Under the pieces are notes generated by a model. The model was given only the letters and a program-made list of their open reading frames with translations. It searched no databases and had not been told where the DNA came from. Positions 10,843-22,254 of a stretch of 64,000 nucleotides of DNA are shown in pieces. The stretch spans positions 62,001 through 126,000 of the forward strand of contig AJFK01000913.1 in NCBI GenBank assembly GCA_000467715.1. Direction: 5' to 3'. How positions within the stretch are numbered: the first letter of the stretch is position 1; every line of letters starts with the position of its first letter. This stretch comes from Hysterium pulicare CBS 123377 (lineage: Eukaryota; Ascomycota; Dothideomycetes; Hysteriales; Hysteriaceae). A program made the position numbers and the translations under genes.

Positions 10843-12253
10843 CTAGTCTACGTCTGCTCCATAAAGACCCATATCTGCTTGCTGATCCTGCAGGGCATTC
10901 CAGTAAGGATCCTCATCTTTAACTCCATAGAACGCGCGAGCTCGTCCGTTCCTGCGTTCGTACCAGATAACGAGGGTTGGTCCAAGAGGTGGTGCCGCAT
11001 ACTTCCCACGTCTGTAGTCTTCACGCATCCCTCTCCAGCAAGATTCAGAAAACCAGTCTGCAATCCACTTCATTGGGATCACATGAAACACGCTATGGTA
11101 GTTCTGCTGAGCATCTCTGACATCAACCCACGACCATTGGTTCCCCTTCCAATTCATAGAAGGGAGGGCGCCTTCATTTTCTAATGGAACTTCCACAAAT
11201 GCCATACCTCGGGTATCAACCATATCGTTCAGGTTTCGCCGTGGATTTTGACCGCGATGCCAAGTTTCATTGTAGTCAGAGGCCAATGCTCCCAAACCAT
11301 TTGCTATTTGATGGTTGATCGGGTTGATCATGCCTGCACTGTGTTATTCACCATTGCGCTCCTGGTGTGCTCAATCAAAACATGAGGAAGAGAAGGGTAA
11401 AACATACGGCCAAGCGCAAACGATTCCCAGGAGAAACCAAGCTCACTTCGCATTTCATACTCGCTCCAAAGAGGCTCATCGTAGCCAAATCTGTTACCGC
11501 CACGATCTAGGAAAAAGTAGTATGCATGTGCGCTGTCGATGGCGTCAGTATAGTGCCATAAAATCAAACGCAATTCAAACCTTACGTTTCATGGACCAAA
11601 GTTATCGCTGTGATCAGCCAGGCTCTGTAACGATGACAAAGAGACACCTGCTGGTAGTCGTAGTAGAAGAAGTGCTGAAACTGAGGGTTCATTGTGACGA
11701 CGGGAGTCCTTCGGCCATTCGACAGCCTAGGCCAGTCACCTCCCCGATAATGGTGAACAAATTTCATGCCTTTGGGTTCATAATACGTGATGCCGTAAAT
11801 TATCGCCCCGGTTTTGCGTTCGTCCTGGTCCTGGTAATTGCGGGGAGCGAACATAAAGGTCGTATACTGAGCCATTTTCAAGAGATTATGTTTTGTTTTA
11901 TGCTGGCCTCTATCTGTATGCTCAGTCCTCGTGGGCTTGATGTAGATTCGTTGTTCCCTGCTGTGTTGATCTTCTGTTCTATGACCCCAGGTGACATGGT
12001 GGAACCAGGGAAGCATACAATTTTCGGTTATCCACAATGATGCCAGTTTCAGTGCCGGCTTCATTCTGTCATAAATAGCCTCAGTAAATTGTTCGTGACC
12101 CCTCATCCAGCGGTCTCTCCGAAACATCGGGTGGATTTCGTTGGTCAGAGATGGAAGGTTCCGAATACTTGGATCGGCTAATGTTCCATGGCTTTGCATT
12201 TCTGGCCCAAGAGATTGAAGAATCTCCTGAATAATATCCTCTCCTGTACTCAT
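10843..12253 (-). CDS. Putative HExxH zinc-metalloprotease-like protein, copy 2
   Basis: Three exons on the minus strand (12253-11586, 11532-11408, 11333-10843) give 427 residues. The introns are 53 and 74 bases, with donors GTAAGG and GTATGT. Splicing of the first intron rebuilds the zinc motif across the junction as LVHETAHAYYFF, exactly where copy 1 has LVHEVAHAFHFY. The second junction gives FALGRMINPI, matching FAFGRIIDPV of copy 1. Shared blocks include ENCMLPWFHH, SELGFSWESFA, HVIPMKWI and YGVKDEDPY. The start is the ATG opening MSTGEDIIQE. Copy 1 has no introns at these sites, so the pair differs by intron gain or loss. No signal peptide is seen. Function is unknown beyond a likely metal-dependent hydrolase. 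Confidence 0.75.
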
Positions 12254-13650
12254 GATAATGGGGGAAGCAAACACAATTTGTATTTGAAAGAAAGGAGTGT
12301 TCGCTAGTACTGTTTTACAGGATATGCTGAACCGTGCGTTCGAATGCTGGAAGAATGTTTAAGGCGACAACCAAAGCGAAATTTTGATGCAAAAGAAAGC
12401 GAAGCAGTCGAATAAAGGAGGTTTAAATACCGTGTTGTTGGTATTCGCGGCCATGGATCCTAACAAGTTTTGTGAATTTTCCAGATAACGAAAACTTTAA
12501 CAACATGCTTCTCAAGCTATGATTGCATACCGTGAAGAGATAATAGATCAACATAGATGTATTTGTATTCATGGAAAGTCTCTTTTCGAGAAGTGTCCGT
12601 GTATTGCCATGCTCCCCTGCAGGATCTGGTTGGGTTCCAAGAAGCTGAATGAGTGGACACGTGAAGACGTGTGCGGCTGCTGCGTGTAGCTAGCATAATT
12701 TTCGGAATCTATAAGTACAGTAGTACATATAAACGTTTGACAAAAAGCGAATGGAGACTAATGAATGTATACTTATTGTGTCGCGCAAATGTACTCTGTG
12801 TGAGATCTCATAGCTGCCACTCTTCACAGCTAGATAATGCACGATATGTTAGTTCGCAAGTTGCAAGTTAATTGGTACAGCGAGTGCATGATACTCATAT
12901 ATACGTTCTGAGTTGGCTTGCTAGTGGAAACATGCGTTGGTAAAGGCTCAATGACGAAGAGCAAAGCAAGGCAAACTCCGCACCTTGCGTGTGAATACAG
13001 GTATGAAAACATTCACTTGCGAAAGCCAAACCATGATCGCGTTGGTGATGAATATTGAAAGTCGAGAGGCAGGTGACCGTTGATGACGAAGGAAGCTAGG
13101 AAGTTGATGAAATGGTGGGATGTGGGATCGCCTTACTAAGCAGAATAACTGCACGTGACTCGTACAGCACTTGAGGCCATGATCTCGTTGTTAATGGTCT
13201 TATAATACAGAGGAAGATTCGCGGCATGAATATGGTATCTTTGATCAATCCTTTGGTTTCGTATAGGATGCTCCTGAGTCCTGCTTCTCCCTATCATATC
13301 AACGGCCGCTAATTTTGCATTTACATCGTGACCAATAGCGGTGGAAGACGATCGCAGAACTTGGATACCTAAGCTACCACTTATGGCTCAATCTACATAT
13401 TCTAACCTCCTGCAAATGTTACAAGAGTCTGGGATTCACGCTCTCGAAGTCTCTTGACAAATATCAAAACATATATGGAAGATTTATTATAAGCAATAAA
13501 AATAATAGAAAGAATCTCAGATGCTGAAAGAGGAGCCGAGAATTAGGGAGGATAAGTATGGTCTCAAAGGTATGAACTAAATTTGATGAGTTTCACCAAG
13601 GCCAAATATATTCTGGAGTGCGTACGTAAGCACTACCTCTACTTACTAGT
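12254..13650. other. long intergenic stretch
   Basis: About 1.4 kb with stops in all frames and only short chance ORFs. The sequence turns A+T-rich in places, for example around 13.48-13.62 kb. I see no gene, RNA or repeat. Confidence 0.4.
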
Positions 13651-14608
13651 TTATGATAGAAGCCGATCCAGCTTTCCATAGTTGTCGGAAGTAATGAAGG
13701 TGTACGCATCTGCAGATGAAAATTTGAATTTGAGCAATTCCCTTACTATGCCACCATATTTGTCCCCCGGATCGCGCTTCCTTTCCGACATCATCTCACA
13801 CTCCACCCTTCTCATCCATTGCCCCGCCTGCTTCGATGTCGTGGTGAAGCTTGATACGTGTATATTTTCTTGCATAGCTGTATACAGATACCTGTACGAC
13901 CAGCAACATAGAGAATAGCTCGGAATTGTTGATGTGCGCCGTATACGGTCCGTTCTCGTAGAAATATCGCAACCAGATGACGTGGATGAAATTGTCGATA
14001 ACATGAATATATCCCAAACGCACAGCCATGTCCCTCCACGAGAAGTAGACCGGATCTTGGTCGGGCTTAAAGCTGTGCAGAACACTGCCGTGGACGTCTA
14101 TTATTGATCTTGAGGCCTAGAAGTTCCGTCAACCCATATCAATGAAACTTCTCGCACGCTTGAAACTCACCTCATTGTAAAAGTATTCCTGGTACCTCCC
14201 CAGATAAGTCCGGTCCCAAAGCACCGCGTCGCACAACAGAAAAAAGAAGAACGGCTTCGCAGGAGAGGTGGAGAATATGAGCAGCATAGACCAATTTTCG
14301 TCAGCATAGCCATCGCTGCTACACAAGGCCGAAAGCAGAGTGAGGCATCGTATCGCAAGGGTTGTGAGAAACAACGACCAGAACATTACGAGCCTGATTG
14401 CTACCAGCTGCTTTCCGCATTGCAACAAGGTGTAGACTTGTAGGAGTAGGATTGGAACTCATAGCAAGAGAGTTGGCGACTCGGGAAACTTCCAGTAGGC
14501 GCGATCCAGGGGCGAGTATGGGTAGAGGGCGAAGACGCGATAGAGGATTGTCGTATAGAAGGCCACAGACGGCAGCAAGAGGATGATTGCCTTTTCGGGG
14601 CCATGCAT
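13651..14608 (-). pseudogene. Integral membrane protein gene with an in-frame TGA
   Basis: Three exons (14608-14171, 14116-13892, 13827-13651) keep frame through two clean introns of 54 and 64 bases (donors GTGAGT and GTATCT) and encode 279 residues. At least four hydrophobic segments can be seen, such as KAIILLLPSVAFYTTILY and FWSLFLTTLAIRCLTLL, ending in a charged tail. The single problem is a TGA at codon 50 (14461-14459), with hydrophobic, coding-like sequence on both sides. I found no good GT-AG intron that removes it. An alternative start at 14386 (MFWSLFLTTL) would give an intact 205-residue protein without the first segment. The family is not recognised. It could be a recent pseudogene, a strain-specific allele, or a gene with an unusual first exon. 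Confidence 0.55.
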
Positions 14609-15957
14609 CGTTGCTGCAGGTGCGGTGGTAGATTTGACAACGAATACAATTTCGCAACGGGGCCAAGCAGTAAGGTTTTATGACGTGATAGTGAGGTTGG
14701 ATACGTGTGAAGCAGAGGTCGCCAAGCAGTGTGGTAGTGCGAAGAGTGTTGGAGCGACCGAGCGGTTCCTAACTTGCGTCAGATGCGCTTTGAGTCAGCG
14801 GACCAGAGGTCATGGTCAACTTATTGACGTTTCTCGTCGTCAACAGTGACGATAGCGTACCGAAACTAAAGATCCAAAAATCAAAGTGTCAAAACTAAAA
14901 AGAACTGAACGAGAAATCCAAGAATCACCGCTACACTAAACAATGAAATCGAGTTTTACATTTGATTACCACTTACGCGTGGTTGAGCTTTACCTTCGAG
15001 GTCGCCAAGTGTTGCGAGGTTGAGGTTCATGACCCTAGGGCGACGGACCGGTCTTGTGGGGATCCACGGAACCATTGCAGATTATTGACTCTAACACCTC
15101 AATTATGGAATTCGATCTTCTCACAACACCCGAACGAACACAAACAGATGCGATTGATATGTCCGCATGAAAGCGTTCCATTACCATTTTCTAAGATTAA
15201 TTCGCGGAAGGGCGAGATTAAATTGCCCTACTTACTCAGCATGGCTTTCCAACAAACTGGACTCCAATCCGTTTATCTCTGCTGGCTCTATCATTAGAAC
15301 TCAAACTCCTTCTCGGCCGAAATTCCCCCATCCCATATCCGTCCCACCAAACGAGTAACATAGGATCTGGACCCTCTTCTCTCCAAATATCCCCTAACTC
15401 GGCTACTCTAGCTTACCTGCATATATGCACCCCATGCGCGTGGATAAGAGTAAACATTTGCACCTCCCACCACTCAGCTTACACACCACCCATGAAAGGT
15501 GCGGAGCCGGGAGCCGAGACCCCGGTCGAAAGTGAGCGAGCATCCAGGGCTTACGTGGGGTACATACAGGGCCTAAGTAATCTTTCTAAAGTCTGCCTGC
15601 AGGTTACGTACAAGGATGCTTTAGTGGATTGTGTGCATGGGGAAACCTGGCGCTTGGAAGTTAGTGGGAAGGAGTGGTTTAATTTGGTACATTATGTGGC
15701 AGGAAAATGCATTTGCGAGACCACACGGCCAAAATCACTTCAGGTTCAAAAGCAGGCGCATTTTTAGGTATTAGGTGGATGGTATTCGGTGTCTATATTA
15801 CAGTCTGGAGGTGTTTTCGGGGTAAGAGGGAGGGAGGGTTACTGTCTCCAACCTGGTATAAAACAGGCCCGCTAGCAAGTGCAGAAAAATGAAAGGCATT
15901 GAGAAGTTAAAAACAGCAACGCCCCGAATTCCTTATGACTTTAACAAGCATGTAAGT
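14609..15957. other. long intergenic stretch
   Basis: About 1.35 kb between two minus-strand genes. A 91-codon plus-strand ORF (15492-15767) has no recognisable features or splice context and I do not call it. Nothing else is seen. Confidence 0.4.
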
Positions 15958-17883
15958 CTACCTGGCAGCGACAGCCTCGTCGCTGCCCTCGTCCGAGGTC
16001 TTTTTATGGTGGGTCGATGGCACCATACCAGCTCCGGTAATGCTCTCGCTACCCATGTCCCCTAGGAGGAGTAGTTAGCTCGATGTTGTAAGGGTAAAAG
16101 AGGGTGGTTTCTGTGGACTTACAATCTTGAGCAAGGTCTTCAAGGGTGCGGCGCTTCGTCTCGGGGATCAAGAATGTCGTCCCAATACCCAACAGCATGA
16201 AAAGAGAGTAGATTTGCATGACGTGGTTCAGCCATGGGTTGGCGTTCTTGGCGGTAGCACCACGGGTACGGAGAGGAGCAATAGCAGCTTGAGCAATGAT
16301 GGAGCCAATCTTCCCGGAACCCGCAGAGATACCGTGGGAGGTGGATCGGTAGCGAGTTGGGAAGCATTCACCGGGAACGATGAAGGTGGTAAGATTGGGG
16401 CCCCAGTTGAAGAAGAGCTGGACAAGGACGTAGAGACCGAACATGGCATGCCCGGAGAGCTTGTGGTAGGCGAAACCCCAGATGAGGAAAAGGATGGTGA
16501 GGATACCGAAGCCCGCGAACTGAAGGGGCTTGCGGCCAACGGTATCGATTGTGGCAACACCCAACCAGTAGCCTGGAATAGCGCCGGCGCAGACCAAGAT
16601 AGCATTACCAGCGGCAAGATTGTAGAGAATGTGGTAGACGTTCTTTCCACCAGCATATCCGATTGCTGTCAAGACAGTGGAGGAGTTCAAACCAAGACCT
16701 GTTTCCACATTAGCATCATTTCAAAGCAAAAGAGAGCTAAAAGTACCGTAGAAAGCCACATCCAACAGAAACCAGGAACCAGCAGTACCAATAAGAATAC
16801 TGCCATTCCTCCATCTGCCGTAAAACCTGAAGAAGTCTTTCCAACTGGCTTTGGGGACCTCGAGAGCGACTGAAGCACGGCGCATAGCCACCTGAGAGAT
16901 CTCATCGGGGTGGCCCTCGGGCTTGCCAGCGATATAAGCCTTCACATCGGCATTGGCCTTCTCAACATCGCGGGCCACATCAAAGGTGTAGCGAGGGGTT
17001 TCGGGGATGGTGAGACGATAGTACAGAGCGATACAGCCAGGAACGCAGCCAATCCCGATGAGCGCACGCCACATCTTGTCGACAGCAATACCGCAGACGC
17101 CAGAGCAGGTGGCGTATGTTTTAGCGCTCTCAAGGGAGCCTTTGAAGCCCGCAACGAGACACAACATAACAAGGGCACCGGCAAGCTGTCCGAAACCCTG
17201 GTTGGCGAACACAGCACCCATCATGGCACCTCTCCACTTGGTTGTCGCAAACTCGGAGGTGATAATGGAAGATAATGGATAGTCACCACCGATACCTGTG
17301 GTACCTGTTAATTTCTCCTCGCTCGCCGGGCAATATCCGAGTAGACTTACCAATACCCATGAGAACACGCCAGAAAATGAGCAAGCCAACGATTGACGTC
17401 CCTGGGCCTGGTCCGCTAAGGGCTTGGGCGAGGGTAGCGATGATGATGAGAATCAGCTCGAGTCCATACATTTTCTTACGACCGACGATCTAGACATGAA
17501 ATTAGCAGGCGCAGGAAACCAATTAGCAGGGTTCATTCACGTACATCAGCGAGAGCTCCGAAGCCGACTTGTCCCATAACGGTTCCTGCAGAAGTAGCAA
17601 CCTTGATGGCGGTATCCTGCGGGGTGCTAAGGGCGCCCTTATGGTCGTGTCTGTAAACGATACCGATCATAATGGTGAGGAGAGAAACGCAGAAAATATC
17701 GTAGGAGTCGGTGAAGAAACCAACACCAGCGACGACGATGGCTCTGATATGATACCAGCCAAAGGGAGCTGCATCGATTTCAGCGAGAGCGAGGCGGCGA
17801 CGCTCGTTAGGATCCTCGACATCGGCAAAATCATTGTGGAAGTTGTGAAACGCGCTGTTCCCTCCAGCAGTCCTGCTAGCCAT
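15958..17883 (-). CDS. Pho84-like inorganic phosphate transporter (MFS)
   Basis: Five exons (17883-17545, 17489-17351, 17295-16747, 16698-16123, 16061-15958) give 568 residues, close to the 550-600 usual for the phosphate:H+ symporter family. Twelve membrane segments are expected. Visible family blocks are GVGFFTDSYDIFCVSLLT in the first helix, GIGIGGDYPLSS (the phosphate transporter signature), and SSFLLDVAFYG-like sequence before the seventh helix. The second half carries IDTVGRKPLQFAGFG and VPGECFPTRYRSTSHGISA. The C-terminal tail is short and acidic. It takes up phosphate at the plasma membrane. Introns are 48-61 bases. A CACGTTTT element, like the yeast Pho4 site, lies about 430 bases upstream of the start (see findings). 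The intact frame and conserved motifs make this a confident call. Confidence 0.93.
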
Positions 17884-20222
17884 GGCGATAAGCTTTTGCC
17901 AAACCGAGGCCCAGAAAAGAAATAAAGGATGGACAAGAAGTTGGGGAGAGTGGGGATATCGAGCACAAGACAGGCGAAGGAGAGGAAGCTCTATATAGAA
18001 TGCAATGGGCTCCCGCTCAGCCCGCGTGTTCGCTTGGCGGCATAGCTGCTGCAGAGCAATTTGGAGCAATAGGAAGGCGAGAAACCATGTCGTGTTTCCT
18101 GGGGGTTTTCTTCGGCGAACCCGGGCTCGTTGGAAAAGCCTTGGGGCCTCTTGGAAGCGGTCGTGGCCGCGATAGATCGGAAGTCCTTGATCTTGCTAGG
18201 CCGTATTTGCTGCTGAGCCTAACTCGGGCGCGCTCTCGATTAAGGAAGTTGGTGATGGAAGGGCTTGAAGGTCATGGTGTTGAGGGGAACCACTGGGAGC
18301 CAATGAATGCGTCCACGTTTTCTCTTTAGCGGACGAGAGAACTTCAAACGATGGCCGCCGCTTAAGAAGACCCCCGCCAACACCGCGGACCTGGGACAAG
18401 AAGACTTCATCGTCCGCTGCGATGACTGGCCGCTTCTGCTTATTGCTTGGCCCAAGGCGCATCATGTCAAGAAAGCCTCGTCTGTGTCTTGCAACACGCC
18501 GAGCTAAGAGGGTCTTCTGCTTCTAAAAAGCATCTCTCGAGGGATCCACCTCGTCCCACCTGCACGCCGTTCGTTCGACCCATCATTCACTGCTGTGACA
18601 AATCCCGGGAAAAATCTTTCTTCTAGAAGTTCCAGCCGCCGGGTAACTTTCGTTTCCACCAAGCCTTTCCATGTCACCGCATCGTAGCATGGGGTCGTGC
18701 TGTAGAATAGCCATAACCCTTCGCATGTCACCACCATCGCATTCAGCCTTGCATCACTGAACCATGCCTCCTCAAAGCTGTACTACGAGTACTAGTTTCG
18801 ATGATTATCCCGGGAAAGGTCGACGCACCCCAATCAGGCAATAAGGTAGTAGCACGTAGCATGTCGCGCGAAACTCGGTACAGGTACCGACGAAGGTTGC
18901 CGCCATCGCGACGCCGCGTTGACCTGGAGGCAATCCCAAAACTCGACTGGATAACACTTCCGCGGAATCCCTCATTTGAAGCTGGGTCGAGCTGTAGGAT
19001 TGGCATATACGAGTCCCTAATACTTGACGAGCAGCTCCGATTCACTCTCCGCCGGAACTCACTCTGCTCTCTCACCCATAATCTACGTCAGCGAACATTA
19101 TCCATACATGTAGAGATCAAAGTCTTGAATCGAACAAAACGGGACTCGATCGAGATTGAACCGCAGTCAACAAGTCATGAAATCCCAACAAGCGCATGGC
19201 AGGCACGTGGATAGTTAGCACGCCAAGACATTCGATACCTTAAGACTCAGCACCCATGAGCAGCTCACTATTTCTTTTGACACCCAAAACTAGCCAGTAC
19301 GCGGCCAAACCCCGATTACATACTTTGCGTCCAGTATAATATGAGTGTCTGTGATCTACGATGAGTTCAGAAGCTACTTCGTACAGATTTGACCTCACCT
19401 GATCTGATGTGACACCGCTTCGAACATGTCAGCAGATCAATTCCGAAGCAGCATCTCAACAACTCAAGTTCAATGCCGATTGCCCAAGCCTATAGACTGA
19501 TATCAATTCAGAATACCCACAGGGGTGCCAACTGGCTTTCAGATATATCGCAAACACCAAACCGGTTCTGCACACGGCGGGGGCGCCTGTCGAGGGGTCT
19601 CCCAAAGGTCAACACCGCCGGGCTAACGACCGGCACCTGGGAATTCTTAGACATACAGAAGCGAAGACGGTAGCAGTTATTACCGACCATGAAAGCATTG
19701 TTCGCCCACCGACTCACAGAGTTTGGCTCCAAGGTCTTTGTTCTTATATTTCTCCTTGTCTACGTTCCACAATGAGCATGTTACCTACCCCGCCCTTTCA
19801 TACTCTGCTATCCCAAAAGCTCGCCAAGTAGATAGACTTCTCGACAGAATCGGTCATGCCAAATGCTTAACACAACGCTCAAGCAGTTCACGAGCGATAT
19901 AACACGATGACCTGGATAGTAACTTGCTGCTCAGTACTAACCATACTATCATTCCGCAGACACTCCAACTTTGAAAAATATCAGCCATTATGAGATGATG
20001 AAACAATGTAAGTTTGGTCCAAACTAGATGGTCTTTGACATTGTGCTGGACTCGACATTGTGCATCGACAGATCCCATATAAATCCCCCTTCTCACTTGA
20101 CTAACGAGTTCAGCATCGTTTGGGCGTCTACCACTCGCGCTTCTTGACGAACGCGCAATCCTACCCTCACACTTCACTATCAGCCCAACGTTCACATCGT
20201 TTAATCACACCGTTTAACCAAA
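17884..20222. other. divergent promoter region, 2.3 kb
   Basis: Between the starts of the phosphate transporter (minus) and the BCS1-like gene (plus). Several chance ORFs of 60-137 codons on both strands show no family features. A CACGTTTT box sits at 18314-18321. No RNA gene or long repeat was found. Confidence 0.4.
18314..18321 (+). promoter_or_regulatory. Possible Pho4/NUC-1-type E-box
   Basis: The sequence CACGTTTT matches the form of the yeast PHO UASp1 element and lies about 430 bases upstream of the Pho84-like start. Bases this short occur by chance, so it is a suggestion only. Confidence 0.2.
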
Positions 20223-21851
20223 ATGTTCCGTAACAACATGCTTCAGCAGCCTGGAACTGCTTTTCGACCCGGCCTATTTGGAGCCTTTCCTCATTCATCG
20301 CTTACGTCGACTTCCCAGCCAGACGAGAATCCGGGTAGCGCCTCTTTACTACAAATAGCGGCCTCGATCCTCGCTCCTGTCGGTGTCTCGGCATCGTTCG
20401 TTCCCCTTTATCAGGTCATCCACGCATTTTTCTTGAAAAAAGGCAATTACAACATTCGGTCACCAGCCGACAAAATCATTCTGCTGGCAGGTGCCTGCAG
20501 CGGTCTAGCGCTGGCCTGGCAAATGATCAAGCCATGGCTCACTTCAAAGGTATTCTCAACTACTACTATTTCTGCTGACAATCCCAAGTATTATTACGCA
20601 GTAGGGGCCTGGATGTTGTCAAATGGTGTTGTATCGAAAGACCACAAGGACTTTACCATGCAATCGGAAGGAATGCACTTCAATCCTCTCTCGCCGTTCT
20701 CCCGGGATGGTGTGGATTCGATACCAGCCGTCAGCAAGACGTGGTTTTGGCATCGGAATTCTTTAATCCTGTTTAGTTGCGAAGAGCCGAAGAAGGCCGG
20801 CAACGTCAAAGCTGAGTCTGACGCAGATTCCGAAGACCAGCATGCAACAGCGAAAAAGCCACTATTAATCACACTGAAATGTCTCTCATTTACTGCCGTC
20901 CGTCTGCGAGGCTTCTTGGATGAATGTGTAGCACACCATAACAAAACAACACAATCGAGTGATACCAGAGTATACATTTGGAATTCCCGTTCTCGTGGAC
21001 ACTGGGACATGCTTCAGCAACCTAGCAGGCCACTCGATACTGTAGATCTCGATGAAGGTCTGAGACAGTCGTTGGTAAGTGATATGGCAGAATTCTTACA
21101 ACCAAATCGCATCAAGTGGTACTCGAACCGCGGCATCCCATATAGGCGAGGATATCTGTTCCACGGCCCGCCAGGAACGGGTAAAACCTCGACGTGCAAA
21201 GCGCTTGCCGGGCACTTCGACATTCCGTTACGGATCTTCAAGATCACTGCCAACACCACGGAAGATGAGTTGCACGATAGTCTCGACTGGATCTCGACAC
21301 CTTGCATATTCCTCCTAGAAGATGTTGATTCCGCAGGTATCTCCCGAGAGCAAATGTCTGTTGATGACAATTATCAAGATGAGTCCGCGTCGCCTCGCAA
21401 CAAGAAAAAGGGCAATAAGCTTTCTCTGAGTGGACTCTTGAATGCCATCGATGGACCAGCAACCCAGCAGGGCATAATACTGATCATGACGACTAACAAC
21501 CCAGAGAGCTTGGATAAGGCACTTATTCGTCCTGGTAGGGTTGACATGCAGCTTTTCTTCGGTCCCGTCAGCCAGCAAGTGGCACGTAGCATATTCGTTC
21601 GCGTCTACCAGGATGACACAGAGCGCGAGGACTCGATCACCGCCCGGCTGGATCCGAAAATCGAACACCTCGCTAACACTTTCGCTGCAAAGATTCCCGA
21701 TAAGAAGCTAAGCCCTGCCGAAATCCAGGTATTTCTTACTCGTCACAAGTTACCGCAGTCTGCAATTGATCACGTTGATCCATGGGTGGAATCTGTGGTT
21801 CTGTCCAAGGAAAGCGGAACTAACATCATTGGAGATGAACAGACTGAGTAG
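20223..21851 (+). CDS. BCS1-like AAA ATPase
   Basis: Single exon of 542 residues. It has an N-terminal membrane segment at about 42-65, then the BCS1 N-terminal domain, then an AAA core with Walker A GPPGTGKT (315-322), Walker B IFLLEDVD (about 362-369), a sensor region (MTTNNPESLDKAL) and the arginine RPGRVD. Yeast Bcs1 sits in the inner mitochondrial membrane and moves the folded Rieske protein into complex III. Filamentous fungi carry many divergent BCS1-like paralogues of unknown role, and this looks like one of them: it has a Lys/Asp-rich insertion after Walker B and a long Ser/Gly N-terminus. A TAG ends the frame, but 44 further codons continue in frame to a TGA at 21986 (see findings). 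Confidence 0.88.
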   Translation: MFRNNMLQQPGTAFRPGLFGAFPHSSLTSTSQPDENPGSASLLQIAASILAPVGVSASFVPLYQVIHAFFLKKGNYNIRSPADKIILLAGACSGLALAWQMIKPWLTSKVFSTTTISADNPKYYYAVGAWMLSNGVVSKDHKDFTMQSEGMHFNPLSPFSRDGVDSIPAVSKTWFWHRNSLILFSCEEPKKAGNVKAESDADSEDQHATAKKPLLITLKCLSFTAVRLRGFLDECVAHHNKTTQSSDTRVYIWNSRSRGHWDMLQQPSRPLDTVDLDEGLRQSLVSDMAEFLQPNRIKWYSNRGIPYRRGYLFHGPPGTGKTSTCKALAGHFDIPLRIFKITANTTEDELHDSLDWISTPCIFLLEDVDSAGISREQMSVDDNYQDESASPRNKKKGNKLSLSGLLNAIDGPATQQGIILIMTTNNPESLDKALIRPGRVDMQLFFGPVSQQVARSIFVRVYQDDTEREDSITARLDPKIEHLANTFAAKIPDKKLSPAEIQVFLTRHKLPQSAIDHVDPWVESVVLSKESGTNIIGDEQTE

Positions 21852-22254
21852 GGCTCTAGTAATGACAGTATTGAGCTATTTAGTACAAGTGAAGAACCTG
21901 CTCCTTCGACTTCTCCGCCATCTCTAGAAGCAGAGCGCACTTCCATGTTTTCCCGATTCTTACGAGTATTCCCTTACGTCGCATGAGGCTGGTCCTTGGC
22001 GGCACGAACGGGTATTTCATTATACAGTATACTCTTCAACGACTGCTAGTTTTTGGTTCGTTCTAGTTACATACTCGAAGCTACCTTCCACCTGGTGCTT
22101 TGATCCTTTTACTACTTTGCTGCCCACTAATTGCTAGGCACTACTTTCAAGGCCAGTTGAGAATAATGGACATTACTAGCAATACGACACATGGGTATAC
22201 ATTGATATACCCATTCAGCCCTTCTATATCGGCTAATATCTTTCACCACCTACC
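21852..22254. other. intergenic stretch with in-frame extension
   Basis: The first 135 bases continue the BCS1-like frame past its TAG as a Ser/Pro/Glu-rich stretch to 21986. The rest is the promoter and leader of the dehydrogenase gene. Confidence 0.4.

Noticed and set aside
11328-11400. Read-through exon in HExxH copy 2
   Set aside because: Alignment to copy 1 and a canonical GTATGT donor show this part is intron.
16127-16873. 248-codon ORF antisense to the phosphate transporter
   Set aside because: It is a shadow of the transporter on the opposite strand; the transporter has clear family motifs and this frame does not.
18801-19214. 137-codon plus-strand ORF
   Set aside because: Random-looking basic composition and no flanking gene structure.
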